From: Ixodes scapularis
Taxonomy: Eukaryota > Arthropoda > Arachnida > Ixodida > Ixodidae
NCBI RefSeq assembly: GCF_016920785.2
Contig: NW_024609857.1
Span: 12,109,618 to 12,173,617, forward strand
Direction: 5' to 3'
DNA: 64,000 bases
This document shows, one piece after another, positions 1 to 12,300 of this stretch (its first letter is position 1; each line of letters opens with the position of its first letter). Both the position numbers and the translations under genes were made by a program. The notes beneath the pieces were generated by a model. The model searched no databases. It had not been told where the DNA came from and saw only the letters and a program-made list of their open reading frames with translations.

Positions 1-1252
1 TTTTATTTTGGTAAAGTCGAGCGCAGTGACACTGTCACGCGGATCGACCAGCGCAAAGGGAGGATTGACACTCTTCAGTTTTGCAAAGCCCTTTTTTTTT
101 TTTTTTTTTGCAACACTAAGCTCTCGAGTTAATTTTTTAGACCCTAACAACAATGTAAAAAAATCCAAATTATTCTGCGAAAAAAAAAAAAAAAAAGGGG
201 GGGGGGGCAAGTTATATTTGCTCTTTTTAGCCCCTCTGTTTTTTCTTTGCGATCGAAGGCGGGGAGAGGAGGACACCAAGTGACTGTGTGCCTCTTCGAG
301 AACCTCGAGGCGGTAAGTGCACAAACAAGAATTAACAATATGTCCTTCGACCATTTTTGTAATGTCACAATATTAAAATCCACTAAAAGGGATGTGATAA
401 TTTGTGAAGGTGCTTTGCTACAAGCATCCTCGTTCGTTGCTGCACACTTATCTTCTCTTAAAAAGCAGGGTGTATTTTTTTATCTGCTTCTTTCACCTTA
501 TTTGACCCTGTTTTAAAAGCTTACTTTTTGTGGTCCAACTTCTAGGGTTGGCCCACTTTATTTGTGAATTCCAGCCAGGTTATCTCATCTCAGTCACCCT
601 TTTTGTGAGTCAGGTTTTTGCGAGCACTTCGAAAATGGCAATAGTCTTCCTTTCTTCTTCCTGTTTTTACCCCCACAGGACGCATCTTATCTCAAGCAGA
701 TATTTTTATACAAGTAAAACATGGTGGTGGCTGACGTAGGCTTGATATTCTGGGCATGAGGAGAAAGTGAAACTCGTGAGTGGAGCCAAAGCGCGGCTTA
801 CTTGGTACTCTGCCCTTCGCTGCCCATGGCATCAGCGGACGTTTATCTGGAGAACACCGGAGTAAACTGCAGTCGGTCCGTGCTCCGTGCGTTTTTGAAC
901 GGCGCCAAGAAAGGTACACACGACAAACGCGCATTCACATTTCCTTGTTTTAACCGACGTTCTAATTGATTGTTGTTATGGGTGTCCTTTTTTTCGATTA
1001 CTTATATGAATATACTGGAAACTTATTTTTATTCACCAACGTCTCAACCCAGGCTCGGCCTGTTCAGAACCAAAGGAAGAAGAATGTGGAGCCAAACCCT
1101 ATTGATTATTTAATTATCACCTTAGTGTTACAACTATGTTTTCTTAATGTCTGGCAATATATGCCGGTATAGTAAGATGGACACAAATCAATTCTCATTC
1201 TAGTTTTGGCTAGATGTACAATGACTTCTACAGCTTCGCGATTTCGGCAATG
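1..1252. other. No gene seen; homopolymer-rich DNA
   Basis: Poly-T, poly-A and a poly-G run (about 90-210) interrupt this stretch. The short open frames are not supported by any recognisable motif, codon pattern or splice context. I see no RNA gene. Confidence 0.5.
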
Positions 1253-1371
1253 GAGAATTTTAGTAGATTGTTCCGATGACTCCGATAACGATACACCGCC
1301 GCCGCCTTTGCGCATTCATCCTATCGTTATCGGGGGCATCGGAGGTATCGAAACGATCTACTAAAACTCTC
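1253..1371. mobile_element. Small TA-type MITE, copy 1
   Basis: A 119-bp inverted repeat. The left arm starts GAGAATTTTAGTAGAT and the right arm is its near complement (ATCTACTAAAACTCTC). Inner parts of the arms (CCGATAACGATA / TATCGTTATCGG) also pair. A second copy lies at 60531-60647 and there is flanked by TA on both sides, which suggests a Tc1/mariner-type non-autonomous element. Flanks here are TG and GA, so the duplication has decayed. It has no coding capacity. Confidence 0.7.
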
Positions 1372-1543
1372 GAATATCAGGCAACGGCTGCAACGAGGAC
1401 GCTTTGCTCTATCTTCAAGGTAAATAGTACTTCCATTGCTTCGCCGAAGAAGCTCAATGCAGAGCCTAAAACATCCGTGAGGCACACTATGCCACTCCCA
1501 TCCAGTGCCACAGTTAAAAAGGTGTTCATAGCAGTCGACATAT

Positions 1544-1695
1544 TAGGGAGTTTTCGTAGACCGCGTTTCCCCCTCCGCAACGAAGAAGCCGCTACTGCGC
1601 CTGCGCGCCGATGGCCTCGGCTGTAGAGTCCCGGTATCGTAGCGGGTTGCGAAGAACGTAGCGGGACGGCAAATACGATCTGCGAAAACTCCCTA
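1544..1695. mobile_element. TA-flanked MITE with GGGAGTTTTCG ends
   Basis: The left end reads TA-GGGAGTTTTCGTAGA and the right end is the complement of GGGAGTTTTCGCAGA followed by TA. That gives ~35-bp imperfect terminal inverted repeats with a TA duplication. The end motif resembles that of the 1253-1371 element but is a distinct family. Tc1/mariner type is inferred from the TA only. Confidence 0.65.
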
Positions 1696-2619
1696 TTGAG
1701 TCAGAAATAACGCGAAATGTCTGACGAGACTTTCGAGAGTCAGCTGTTGCTTCAAGGTCATTAAATAGAACAAGTTGCAACAATAAGAACTTGAATAACC
1801 CTCTTCCTTTTGTCTCCTAATTGAAGACAATATTGTTAAAAGTAACGCCACGAAAGTAACGGATTACTTTTTTGGGGTAACGGTCGCTTACTTTTAGGGG
1901 AGGGTAATTGTAATTGTAATAAATTACAATTTAGCCTTGAGTAATTGTAAAGGTAATTCCCTACTATTTTTCAGTAACGTGTATACGAGTCTGGCTCCTG
2001 GTCGGTTTCATTTTCAGTGTTCGTACGTACGGCGCGTGATTTGCTCGCTTTCCGAACCGACGAGCATGCGCGTACTAGGCTCAGGACTTGTAAATATTGG
2101 AATGGTGTAGTAGAGTAGACAGTTGGGCGAGTTGGTAGTTATTGAACATAGTTACAGTTGCGCACACAGGGACAAGGACAGAGAAGAGGAACACGTAGAC
2201 GACAGACAAGCGCACACTCACAACTCATGTATTAACGAAAGAAAAGAAAGTGGTAGAGAACGCGGAATCCGCTCGAGCGGTGGCCACACAGGCACGAGGG
2301 ACCACAGGCCCGAGGGCGGGGGACAGTTTTACCCCTCCCTGGCAAATTGTCTGCGGGAGCCTGCACTGTTGATTGCGCGCGCTTAGTAATGAAATTTTTT
2401 TTTTATTAGTAGATTACATTGGGAGGGGGGGGGGGGGATCCGGATCCTGGTAACCACCGTCAACCGAAAGGAGGCCTCCGATGGGAGCATCGCCGAAAGG
2501 AACGGAGACCAGCATAGAAACCTCCACATATGGTACCTCTGGCACCTCCGAAGTGCAATTTCTGAAACGTGGTAACCTTCCCAACTGGAAACGGTGCAGC
2601 CAGTGGACTTCCGATTGGG
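1696..2619. other. No gene seen; GTAA-rich stretch and low-complexity DNA
   Basis: Positions 1835-1985 are rich in AGTAACG and GTAATTGTAA motifs of the kind found near hAT termini, but I find no bounded element. A polyT tract and a G run (about 2397-2439) follow. No supportable coding region. Confidence 0.4.
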
Positions 2620-2775
2620 AATGGCTGCGTCCAGTTAACACCCCAACTGATCCCAGTTGAGCCCCAATGGGTCCCCATTGAATCCCAGGTAAGACCAGTT
2701 GATCCCCAGTTGGGATCATAGATTCCCAGTTGAGACCAGTCGGTTCCCAGATCGGGGATTCCAACTGATTCGAGT
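2620..2775. repeat. Degenerate CCCAGTTGA tandem repeat
   Basis: The motif CCCAGTTGA / CCCCAGTTGG recurs about every 20-25 bp (for example 2644-2665, 2690-2720, 2724-2755), with drift between copies. It lies just beyond the 3' end of the neighbouring minus-strand gene. Function unknown. Confidence 0.5.
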
Positions 2776-2839
2776 AAGACATTTTCACTCGGGTTTGCGC
2801 ACCACCAGAACTTTGTCTCGGCGCATTTGTTTCGAAATA

Positions 2840-3053
2840 TCAGCGGTGTTTATTCGAGGGATCACGTGACTTATGCGAGTCCTCGTGGTTGTACTCCCAT
2901 ATGTGCTTCCCGTAACCTCCCTTCTTATCTCCCCAGACGACAACGGTCTCGACGTGCGCTCCCTTGGCTGTCTCCATCCTGCCGACGAAGTGATCCGTGT
3001 TGCCCTTCCGGTAGCCGAAGCGGTGCTCTCCGTACGCCGGCACCTCTGCAAAG
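2840..3053 (-). CDS. Terminal exon of the 5595-2840 gene: Gly/His/Trp-rich C-terminal module
   Basis: Proposed last coding exon. The acceptor is the GGCGCAG ending at 3054, preceded on the minus strand by a T-rich tract. The upstream exon ends with two bases (AG) of a split codon, and the first base here (C) completes a serine, so the frame continues without adjustment. The exon encodes about 70 residues: VPAYGEHRFGYRKGN, then a run ending in WGDKKGGYGKHIWEYNHED, and a stop at 2840. The even spacing of aromatic, Gly and His residues looks like a folded extracellular module rather than the low-complexity chain upstream. An alternative acceptor (TTTGCAG) lies 8 bp further in but breaks the frame. 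AATAAA overlaps the last codons (2850-2855). I do not recognise the family. Confidence 0.6.
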
Positions 3054-3571
3054 CTGCGCCAAGTTAGAAACACGGCGCATCTTGAAATACACACATTGTT
3101 TTTTCTTTTTTTTTTTTACCAGTCGTTTTTTGTACATTTTGATTTCGGCTTCAACCGTTATCATATTCAAAAAGTTATACGGAATTTTCTGAACTTTTCA
3201 AGGGCAAAATGGCGACCGATGGAGCTCTATGGCACCAAAAACAGAAAACGGGTGAAAGCGGGCCACATTTTTCCAAAGAAATTTCTAGGAAAGCACTTAT
3301 AACTTTTGAATGAAATAACTATTAGTTCTGAAACTTTGGCATCTGGTCCGCTAGCGCTACATTTGGGCGGAGAATGAGCGTTCGGCGATGCGTTGTTCAT
3401 TTTTAAGGTAAAAAAAAGGGGAAAGGGGGGGGGGGCAGGTGACACGCTGTTGTAGCAGCAAGAGGGAATGCTATTCATACGCATAAAATAGGTCTAGTTG
3501 TCACTGAACATTGAAGAACAATGCATCCATCTTGGTGCTTTATTTCTGCGTGACTGCGGGAGCATACGCAC

Positions 3572-5595
3572 CTGAAGAATGGAGCCGCAGATTTGTCCTC
3601 TTTAGCGTCCTGGGTCTCCTGGGGCTCCCTAGCCTCTTCAACAGCGGCATTAGTGTCACTGCTCATATGACCTCGGAGTGTTGACGCTGCTTGGTTCGCT
3701 GAAGCGATTGGAATCAACTGTGAACCCTCTTTAGATCCGTACTCCTTGTTAGTTTCAGTCGTGCTCACATCGTTTGCAGCGTCTTGGGACGATGCAGGTG
3801 CCATTGTGGTGGTGGCCACCAGCAGTATGAAGCCTTCGCCATCAGTGACACTTTCCACTTGCTTTTCCTGAGAAACCTTGGCATAATGGTTGCTCGGCAT
3901 GTCAATCCGCTTGAGGTCTTCAGCTTCCGTTGTCACTGCATTGACCCCACGTTCTGAGTCCTTCTCTTCGTAATTCACTGTGGTCAAAGGTTCTATTTCA
4001 ACGCCCGTCTCTTTCTGAGCACCTTGGAACTGGACGCTTCCTTGGTCATCTGAGTTAGCGTCACCGAGGTGATCTTCTGGCCTGTTGGTGGAGCCCTCCC
4101 CTGCCGGAATTGCGTGTTCCCTCTCACTACTCTTCGTTTCCTTGGAATACTCTTCATCCGTATTCTCCAGTGGCTCGTAAGAATAGTCGCTGTAATCTTC
4201 GGGGGAGTAATCGTAGTAGTGGTCGTAGAGCCTGTTGTCTTCCTTGATGCTCGGATGATTTTTCGTCGTAGCTTGGGATTTTCGATCGCTATCATCCGGG
4301 TCCCAGTCATAGATCTGTGGCCTCATCATCGATGCTTCGGTCTTTTGATCATTTTGTTTGTTTGCGTTGTTTCTACGCAATTTCCTACTTTGGAGAACAG
4401 TGGATCCATTTTTCTTAAGACCGCCAAGGCGGTTCGGCCGAATCCTCCGTTTCTTGGGTTTAAACAGATTAGGGCCGCGGCTTGGACGAGTCACGTGGTT
4501 GGTCTTCTCAATCGTCCTCCGCCTCGTGTTCCTGGTTTCCGGTGACAATGTTGTGCTGCTCCGTTGATCTTTTTTGTTGCTCACCAGAGAAGACTGGTTG
4601 GATTTAATGACGGAAGCTTGTGAGCGATAGCCATATTTTCGGATTGGTCGGAAGACGATGGTCCGCGGTGTCGTACTTGACGCAACTTTCGTATCGTTCA
4701 AACCACTGTTTAGTTGTGGTGTTTTCTGGGCTTCAGCCAATTTTAGCATCGATTCGTTTGTGTGGGATGAGTCACTCATGATGTGCAGCGCAGTTTGGGT
4801 CTTCGCTTTTAAGATGGCTGTGATGTTTGGATCCCACGCCCGGATAGTTGGCATATTAGCTTCTGTACGATTTTCGTCTGTTGAAGGGGGCGTTGTACTT
4901 CCGGCAGATATAACTGCGTCAGCGCATGTTTTCTTCCCTGGCTCATTTACAAGACCCAATTTTGAAATATTTCTATTTTCTCCTAAGCGTTTGAGAGCGC
5001 TCCTCAAGTCTCCCTGATGCCATTCACTATTAGGCGACAAACGGTGTTCTCTATTCTGGCGCGCAGGAGTCTTTGCAAGTCGGCCATTAGAAATAGATGA
5101 TGAAGGCGCATGGTCTACTGGTCGCGATGAACTGGGTGCAAAGGTTGGTTTAGGTTGTTGCGTCCTTACAGGTGTATCTTCTATATCACTGGAAGAGATA
5201 TCTGAGGCTGAAATAGTGGGCAATTTCACATTCTTGACCAGCCATGAATCCGATACGTTCCGCGTCGTTCCAGTCGGGCGCAGACCATCACTGGCCTGTG
5301 GAGCTTCAGCGGAGGGCTTTCCTGCATAACCGATGTCTGCCATTGGTCCGAGGTGTAATGTCCAGCCGAGTTTGTTGGATGCAACTGTCTTGGTGATCGG
5401 TTTCCGGTGCCTCGATTCAGTTTCTTCCAAGACTGCGTTGTAGATGTCGGGAAGTGGAAGAGACGTCAAGGCTGTGAGCATCGTGCAGATAACAGGAATC
5501 TGCAAAGATATCGTAGCCGATGGTAGCGTCAGCGAAGTCAGCCCGTGCGCTAATATTGCTTGACTAAGAGCGATCACTTTGAGCTTGGTACTCAT
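3572..5595 (-). CDS. Long exon of a probable secreted low-complexity protein
   Basis: An uninterrupted coding exon of up to ~675 codons. The first ATG is at 5595. A good internal acceptor (ATATCTTTGCAG) ends at 5500 in phase 0, so the segment 5595-5500 may instead be intron. A hydrophobic stretch just after that point (IPVICTMLTALTSLPLP) could be a signal peptide. The chain is rich in Ser, Thr, Lys, Asn and Asp, has a basic middle (KPKKRRIRPNR) and an acidic Tyr/Asp block (YDHYYDYSPEDYSDYSYEP), and lacks catalytic motifs. It ends at the donor CTTCAG|GTGCGTA (3577-3565); reading past it adds about 30 residues and a stop that I regard as intronic. With the exon at 2840-3053 it makes a two-exon or longer gene. 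The 518-bp intron contains a poly-G run. A cuticle or extracellular-matrix role is a guess. Confidence 0.65.
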
Positions 5596-5599
5596 TATA

Positions 5600-6299
5600 T
5601 TAGAATTTTTTTAGGATCGTGTTACAAAAAATTTCAAACGTTGTGTAAATTTAAGGTGCAGTAAAGATACGTTTATAATCGGAACAGCACATGTTCGTGA
5701 ATAAACGCTTTTCGCGAAATTTCATTACCCTGGAAGGGATATAAGGCACACCCGGTAATTGGTTCATATCTTTATAATATACTTTTTCTCAGAAATTTCA
5801 AGCGCATCTACGGGCCTGCCAATGTCACAAGGGGGCTTAAATGAGGAGAGTGCCGAAGAGAATAAACCACTTCGCCGATATTTGCGTTGTGCTATCTAGC
5901 TAGGGGAACTTGTCGGAGTGTGCTTCCGGGCATGTGTCCCCTGGAGAATTTGCGACTCCAGCGAAATCGAAAGCACCTCGAGGCTAGAACAAGAAGGCTG
6001 TGGCGGCAGATTCGCTCGCTAGCCTTCTCGAAGGAATCAGGTATTTTTCAAATCGAGTTGTGGTCTAAACAAAAAGCGGTGAAAGTAGGTTTGAAAACAC
6101 GCGATGGAGATGGCCAATAGGCTATTCAGAGCAAGGTTGCAATACGTTACTCGAAGACAGTGACGTAGCCAGGAATGTCTGGGATGTGCATGTGAATCTC
6201 CATAATCGGAGAAAAAGGAACCCCCCCCCCCCCCTTTTTTTTTTTTTTCTTGTTTGTGGTCATTTTTTGCAACGCTGTATAAGTCAAAGCTAGGGGCAC
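5600..6299. other. Upstream flank of the secreted-protein gene
   Basis: No second gene is visible. Any 5' exon of the minus-strand gene should lie here or further right, but I could not pick one with confidence. A CAGTGACGTAGCCAGGAAT motif at about 6160 precedes a C-then-T homopolymer tract (about 6218-6249). The same motif recurs before other homopolymers in the window. Confidence 0.35.
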
Positions 6300-6302
6300 T
6301 CA

Positions 6303-6489
6303 AGGCCTGTTCACACATGCAGCGGAGCGCTACAAGCATAGCGCTAACCTCGCGCTAAGCACGTGCCGACGGGAGCGTCCACCAGCTTTGTATCGCACCG
6401 TCAAAACTGTTGCTCATGGCAGACGATAAGTAACTGACGGCACGTGAGCAGCGCTACATCAGCGCTTCGCTGCATGTGAGAACCGGCCT
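6303..6489. mobile_element. Harbinger-like MITE with TCA duplication
   Basis: A 187-bp element. The left end AGGCCTGTTCACACATGCAG matches the complement of the right end (AGGCCGGTTCTCACATGCAG) with few mismatches. TCA flanks it on both sides (6300-6302 and 6490-6492). Three-base duplications of the form TNA are typical of PIF/Harbinger transposons; the assignment is inference. It carries no coding sequence. Confidence 0.7.
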
Positions 6490-6570
6490 TCATGCACAAA
6501 TAAAGTCCCGCTCATGCACAAATCAAAGTCCCGCTCGCGCACACATCAAAGTAGCACTCGCGCACTCTTC
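6490..6570. repeat. Short tandem repeat, ~27-bp unit
   Basis: About three units of CATGCACAAATCAAAGTCCCGCT with drift, directly abutting the Harbinger-like MITE. Confidence 0.6.
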
Positions 6571-7214
6571 GCATTCTGCCAGAAAAGAAGGAAGCCCGTC
6601 TGGGACTCCCGACAACCAGTAATTCGACGAAGCGTGAAAGAAAGGAGTTAGCCCCGAGGGCAACGAGACCTACATAAAGTACTGAAGGGGCTCTGGACAG
6701 ACGCCGCACCACCGAGAGGTCGGAGCTTCTTGCAACGGAACCCGGCGCTCTTAAAGGCTATTTATTGCATACCGGGGAACGTTACAAACACCGACAGTTT
6801 GTTGACGTGCCTGGCGTGGACATGTCGCATAGGAAACCACAGCGTCGCAGTATCCGTGATGAAAGCGGCATTTGAGCTTTTGCAGCAGGTTCTGTAGCGG
6901 GCAAAACATTGGTCTGGAGCAGATGCTAACATCTGTATGTACATTAATTGAAAATGAGAGAGAGAGAGTGGTTGCATCGCTATAAATGAGTGAATCTCTG
7001 ATAATGACTGAGGGTTCCTCTTTGATACAGGAGCATGTTACTTATGAGCTTTTAAAGCTATCGCTTTAAAAGGCGACAGTTTGCAGATATTTCGACCTCG
7101 TGCATTGTCGTTGCCACGCGCGCAAAAAAGGGAAAATTTTTTTTTTTTTTTTTTTTTTTTATCTGCGCTCTTGGCGGGAAGCCAGGGAAGTCGGGTTTTC
7201 CCGTCAGTCCCGGA
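6571..7214. other. No gene seen
   Basis: Contains a short GA microsatellite (about 6956-6970) and a poly-T tract near 7137-7160. Nothing supportable as coding. Confidence 0.4.
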
Positions 7215-8345
7215 GTGCGCTCCTTTGCTCTTACTCCGACGCTCCGAGTTTCATACTCCGAGCGCATCAACTAAACGGCGCATAGCGTACAGGAGCGCGA
7301 CACACCGAGGCTGCGTTCCAAACCTACTCGAATGGATCCGAGTTACCCTGGCGGATTATGTCACGTGACAACAAAAATAGAGAAACGCTTGACGCGAGTA
7401 GGTTTTCGATAATCATTCGTACCCTATAGAGTTAAATCGAGTTAGTTTTGGATCACGGTCAGAAACTATCGACCAGCCGCACGAGCTCCTTTCGACCGTG
7501 GATACGGGTGGCAGAAGCCGAAAATATATCGAAGATAAATAATTAGGCTCGTATGGAGCGACAGAGTCTAAAGCAAAAAAGACGGCGACGTTATGACGTT
7601 TCTACAAACGGTTTGAAGACTCGCTTCGTGCACATATGTGAAAGGTTACCTTGGCCGATCTATTTATTGTCCGTGCATGCTGTTCCCATTTAAATTGAAG
7701 ACAACGTTGTGAACCCGCTCGTCGACGCAGGAAACCCTCAAATCTGTCAGAGATTTCCCCGCTTCCGTCGTCGGCTCCGTCTCGCAGCGAGACGGAAGCT
7801 ACGCTGATATTGGCGCACCGTCGTTAGGTGGTATGCATGAACAAACCTTTCCCGCAACGCTAATTGGTGTTTCGACTTTTCAATCTAAGCACCTTTATTC
7901 GCTGCGGCTGGGCTAAGCATTCTAAGCAGGGCAGCGGTCTGGCTGTCTTTTCATCACAACTTTTCTGTCGCTGTGCTATCGGCACGCTACCATTTGATAG
8001 ATGAACTTCTTTTTCAGGCGAGATGCACGAACAAACCTTTTTAGGAACGCTAATTGCTGTCCTGGCTTTCAAATCAAATCATTTTCACCTGCTGGATTAA
8101 GCACTAATCAACTGAAAAGGGGCAGCGGTCCGGCTACGCCTTTCGTCTCGACGGTCTCAACAGCAGCGCAGCCGTCTTGTTTGTTTACGTGACGTCACGG
8201 AGCGCGAAGAAGTCACTCGCGCTCCGAGAAATTCTCGGTGCATGAAGAGCGCGCTCGAGTGTCACTCTCCAGTGGCACTCCTGTCCGTCTAGTGAAAGGA
8301 GCGCCAAACTCTCGCGCTCCGGAGCAGTACCGACATGACGAAGGG
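7215..8345 (+). mobile_element. Dispersed element with internal ~188-bp tandem repeat, copy 1
   Basis: Homologous in inverted orientation to 40590-41880, and at its left end to 39785-39985. Shared landmarks are ACAGGAGCGCGACACACCGAGG, GTCACGTGACAACAAAAATAG, and an internal unit marked by AACAAACCTTT repeated ~190 bp apart (7841 and 8031). The right part (8090-8340) matches 40590-40830 reversed. Both ends carry CCGGAGYGCG, hinting at terminal inverted repeats, but I see no clear target duplication. It looks like a non-autonomous DNA transposon whose interior has become satellite-like. Confidence 0.65.
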
Positions 8346-11300
8346 AGTTTTCCCTGTCGTCTGCTTGAAAGACTTGTTTTCAAACATTCCTCGCGTTATG
8401 CGTAATCCTTCTTTTAACAGTATTCAGTTGCTACGCGTTATGTAAGACTTATCTTTCTTTTTTTTACTTTTACCGCGCTTACTCATTTACTTCACGGATC
8501 ACCGAGCACTAGTGGCGGTCGTCAGTGGCATCCACGACAGCTATGAGAATTAAATCACGTCGCACCTCCGTTCTCAGCTACGTGACGGTACCACTCCAGC
8601 CGCATTGTGCGACCGTGCTGCAGCTATCGCTCTCGTTTCTTCGTATATTGTGAGCTAAAAATGCGACTTTTTGTAATCAGAATAGATAAGGCGCCAAAGG
8701 AACACAAACTATTCTTTTTAGAAGTAAGGCTCTGGTCAGAAAGGACGTTCTAATGAAAAATGAACCATAGCGCAACACTTCAGTTAGGATAAAGCCTCTC
8801 CCCTCACACGTTTACAGACGGTAGGTTATTTAGCCTGCATATATAAGTTCCGTAAAATGCCCGCAAAACCCAGCTCGTCTATCAAAAAAAAAAAAAAAAT
8901 CGTCCCTAAAGTTTTATGAATCTACCAAACTCGAGACTTAACTACAAAAACGACCACCCCCAAATACTGTGAAAACCTACGCTTGTGCCAGTGACACTAC
9001 TCCTTAGCGGCGTTGGAGCCAGAGTGAATTCACAGTTCGCTGTTTTTTCGGTCGACAGCTGCAAGGGAACAACATTGGCTACAATTAATTCAAATACTAA
9101 CCCGCATCTTTTTTTTTTTTTTTTTTTGGCGCATATTTTTTGGAGATCAAGCTACCATTAAGAAAAAAACAAAAAAAAAACAAAAAAAAAAACAAGTAGA
9201 CTTGGAATACCACTGAGCATGATTACTGAGCCTGTGGCGCTAACCCAGGCTCCTACTCATGTCAGCCGCTGCTCCTAGCACTCCGGTGCAAAGCGGTGAA
9301 GCTCGATTCCCGCACGCGCTGGTGAGACGATAATTCGCTGATCTCATCGGAACTACAAGACTACAAGACTCTGGTTTCATTTTATCACAGCAGACACCAT
9401 CCAACAATTTGGAAATGTTTTCTCGCAACTTTTAGCTCTTCACATCGTCGACATCGTCTGGAAGTTGAGACGATGTGGGCGATCAATCCGCCAGCGCATC
9501 AAACAACCAGCGGGGTTGACGAATTCAAGCGCAGCCGCCGCTACGAGCCAGTGGGACAAACCGGCGCCAAAGCGCTACATCATGACATTCGTCGTTCTTT
9601 CTGCGCGTGGTCTTTCGTCGGCTAAACGAATCAAGTGCAGCAAATGTCCCGCGACTTGCGCTGTTAGTATGTGTTTGTGGTTGTATGTGTGTGTTCAAGG
9701 CCTTTCACTGTACTCTGACCTAAAATAAAACAAACTATAAAATGAACAGAGATGCTGTGAAACATATATTTGTACCATTTTCTTTTTCCTCCTACTTTTC
9801 TTAATATTAGAATCGACGACAAATGATGCTTTATTTATTTTTTATTTTCTTTTGCATTGCTTTTTAACGTTGGTGTGGCGTAATTCTTAGCAAAAATCGC
9901 ACTTTGCAGACTTTTTAGAATTCGAAATTTGCAAGGCATGCAAAATGTGCTGGTCCTTACGGCCACACCCTCTACTTACAGATTGACGACAGCTACAACA
10001 CAATTTTCACATGTGCAGCCACCACTCGGCTGTAGTCATCGAAAACAAAACAAAAAAAAAAAAGTGATTTTATAGATTTTAGCGAGGTTCTTGTGGAACC
10101 TGTCCTCCAAAAAGCATAGTCGAGTGAACGCTAGAAGACTTTTAAAAATTGTTCCTACTACACCTATCTGCCCTTCAAAACGCGCGCGACTTTACGAAGA
10201 CATTGTTTGAATCGCTCTTTTCGCTCTCAAAACATTAAAAAAATACTTGTTTTTTGCCAAGACAGGCTTCACAAGGCTGTGCAAATGAAATGACGCTGGT
10301 GGCTGTGACGTAAAGTATGCCTAATTCTACCGGAAACAGAGGTTCACCCAGCCGAACGAAGGAGCCGCTTTAGACACGAACAGCTGCGTCACACGGACAT
10401 ATGCGCTCGTTAAAACAATCAATCCGTCGACGAATATTTGAACTCGCGTTCGTGGCCAATGGGTGCTGTGATGGCGCGTATCATCACTTGAGAATGACAA
10501 GTTCCATGGTGTGCGGACGGTGGAAGCTTGGAGTCGTCGTACCGGTGCCCAAACACTTCACGACTGAGTGATTTCTCATTTCGCTTTTGAGATGAGGAGG
10601 AAAGCAAAGGAGGGAAGAAGTTGAAAAATGTTTTCATGGTCCCTTTAAAAAAAATAATGCAACTTTTTTTTTTTTTTTAACGTTTAGTGATTATTGCTTA
10701 GAATTATTTCTTGGCAATGGTAACCTATAAAACACACGTTGTCGAGAATCGAGAAAAAGCGTTTGCGCATTCCTGAGCATATATCCACCCAAAACAAAGA
10801 ACACACATGACCCCACGAACAATCAAGAGCCCTAAAAACGTACCAGCATGCCGTCGAAGTGTCTCTCGTCCAGTGGGTATCGCGGTGCTTGCCGAAGAAC
10901 TTTGAGGCCTGCCTTGCGCGCACAGTGTGTGTGTCGGCCGCTTTAGAAAAGAGTGCGCTCGGCGAAAGGCTTACACCTCTCCGGCGTGTCCCTAAAACAC
11001 GGAAGAGTCCAGCGGGCAACCAACTGTCCCCGTCTTTTGTCCGCCTTCAGAACGAGATCGGTGGAGCGTGTAGGCAGGGAGACCAACTGTCGAAGCGTTG
11101 CGGCTGCTTCTGAACTGTTCGAAACTGTCGCTTGTTTATTGTACTAAATATATGCAATTTCCAGAGTCCGCGGCGCGAAACCTATTGTTTTTTCTAGCTA
11201 CAGACACCCCCCGACTTCGAAAACACGGACTTGTATCTGTCATAGAACTTTCGCTTCTCCAATGACGTTCTCTGTCGTGATCTGTTTTAGGTAAGCTCTT

Positions 11301-12292
11301 TTGAAAACGATGTCGAAGCGCGCGATTATGGCCAAGGAGTAAACGCCAGTTTCGACTGCTTTAAACCCGAGCTTTTTCGGGTCACACATTCAGAACCCGA
11401 TCCTAAAACTTGAGCCCTCTTGAATGGTACTTACACTCGTTGTTGTCAGTTGTTCTTCTATATTTCTTATGTGAAATGGCGAGCATTCGATATACCGTCC
11501 TTCAGAAATGTTCAAACAATTCGGGACAGGTAACGATATCATATCACCTGAGCTTCTCTGACACCCTATCTAAAGTTTAAGAAGACGCATATGGGTGCGT
11601 TAAGAACCAAAATGGCGGCGCCCACAAGATGCTCGGGAAGTGGGTCCCCGCGTAAAAACACCGAAAACCAAAACGCCGAAAAAGACTACTTTCATAAATC
11701 CGTCACCGCGCGCGTTGCGTCCTGGGAACTTGCTGGGGGCCATGAGCGGGCCTGGAGCGTATGGATTTTGATTCCCGCTGATTCCCACAGTGCACAACGT
11801 GGCATTACGCCGCGATGAGGAGCTGCGAGTTCTCGAATAAGTTTATTGTGAAAAGGCCGAACATCGAAACGTCGAAAGACCGAAAATAACGTTGAAGAGC
11901 AAAACGCCGAAAAGTGTAAATGCTAATCATGTCTGATTGCCAACTTTCTGGGCGGTCAGAAGTGTATCTATAGTTTACGTGCTTTTGTTGTGTTCGATGT
12001 GATCTTCATTCTTTCAAACAACACTCGGCTATTGATTTTATATTACAAGCGAAACACTTCGTTGCCATTACATCGTCGTGCGGGCGCCATGCAGAGCACA
12101 TTGTGGTGCCGCTTTTAGCTCGTAGTGCACTGCAGTCAAACTGATGTAAAAATTTACTTTTGTAATCTCTAGTGCATCAACCAGACGAACGAATTCTGGC
12201 CTGACCAGAAAAGAAGGTAACGCTGCACAGTGCACGCACGAATGCCGGAACAATGCGTAGCATTAGTCGTTTTTTTTTATTTTTTTCGGTGG
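8346..12292. other. No gene recognised
   Basis: About 4 kb without a gene I can support. It has several A/T homopolymers (8884-8900, 9112-9128, 9165-9195, 10663-10680). CCATGGTCCCTTTAA-like sequence at about 10635-10650 resembles one end of the TTAA-flanked elements seen elsewhere, but no partner end was found. Apparent open frames at 9465-9728 and 10859-11147 show no known motif. Confidence 0.35.
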
Positions 12293-12300
12293 TTTACGAA

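Noticed and set aside
3475..3571. C-terminal ~30 residues of the long exon read straight through to a stop at 3475
   Set aside because: A consensus donor CAG|GTGCGTA occurs at 3572/3571 and the downstream acceptor restores the frame, so this stretch is more likely intron.
9235..9330. A second tRNA-like sequence around GTGGCGCTAACC ... AGCTCGATTCCC
   Set aside because: A-box and B-box-like strings are present, but no cloverleaf can be drawn and no terminator follows.
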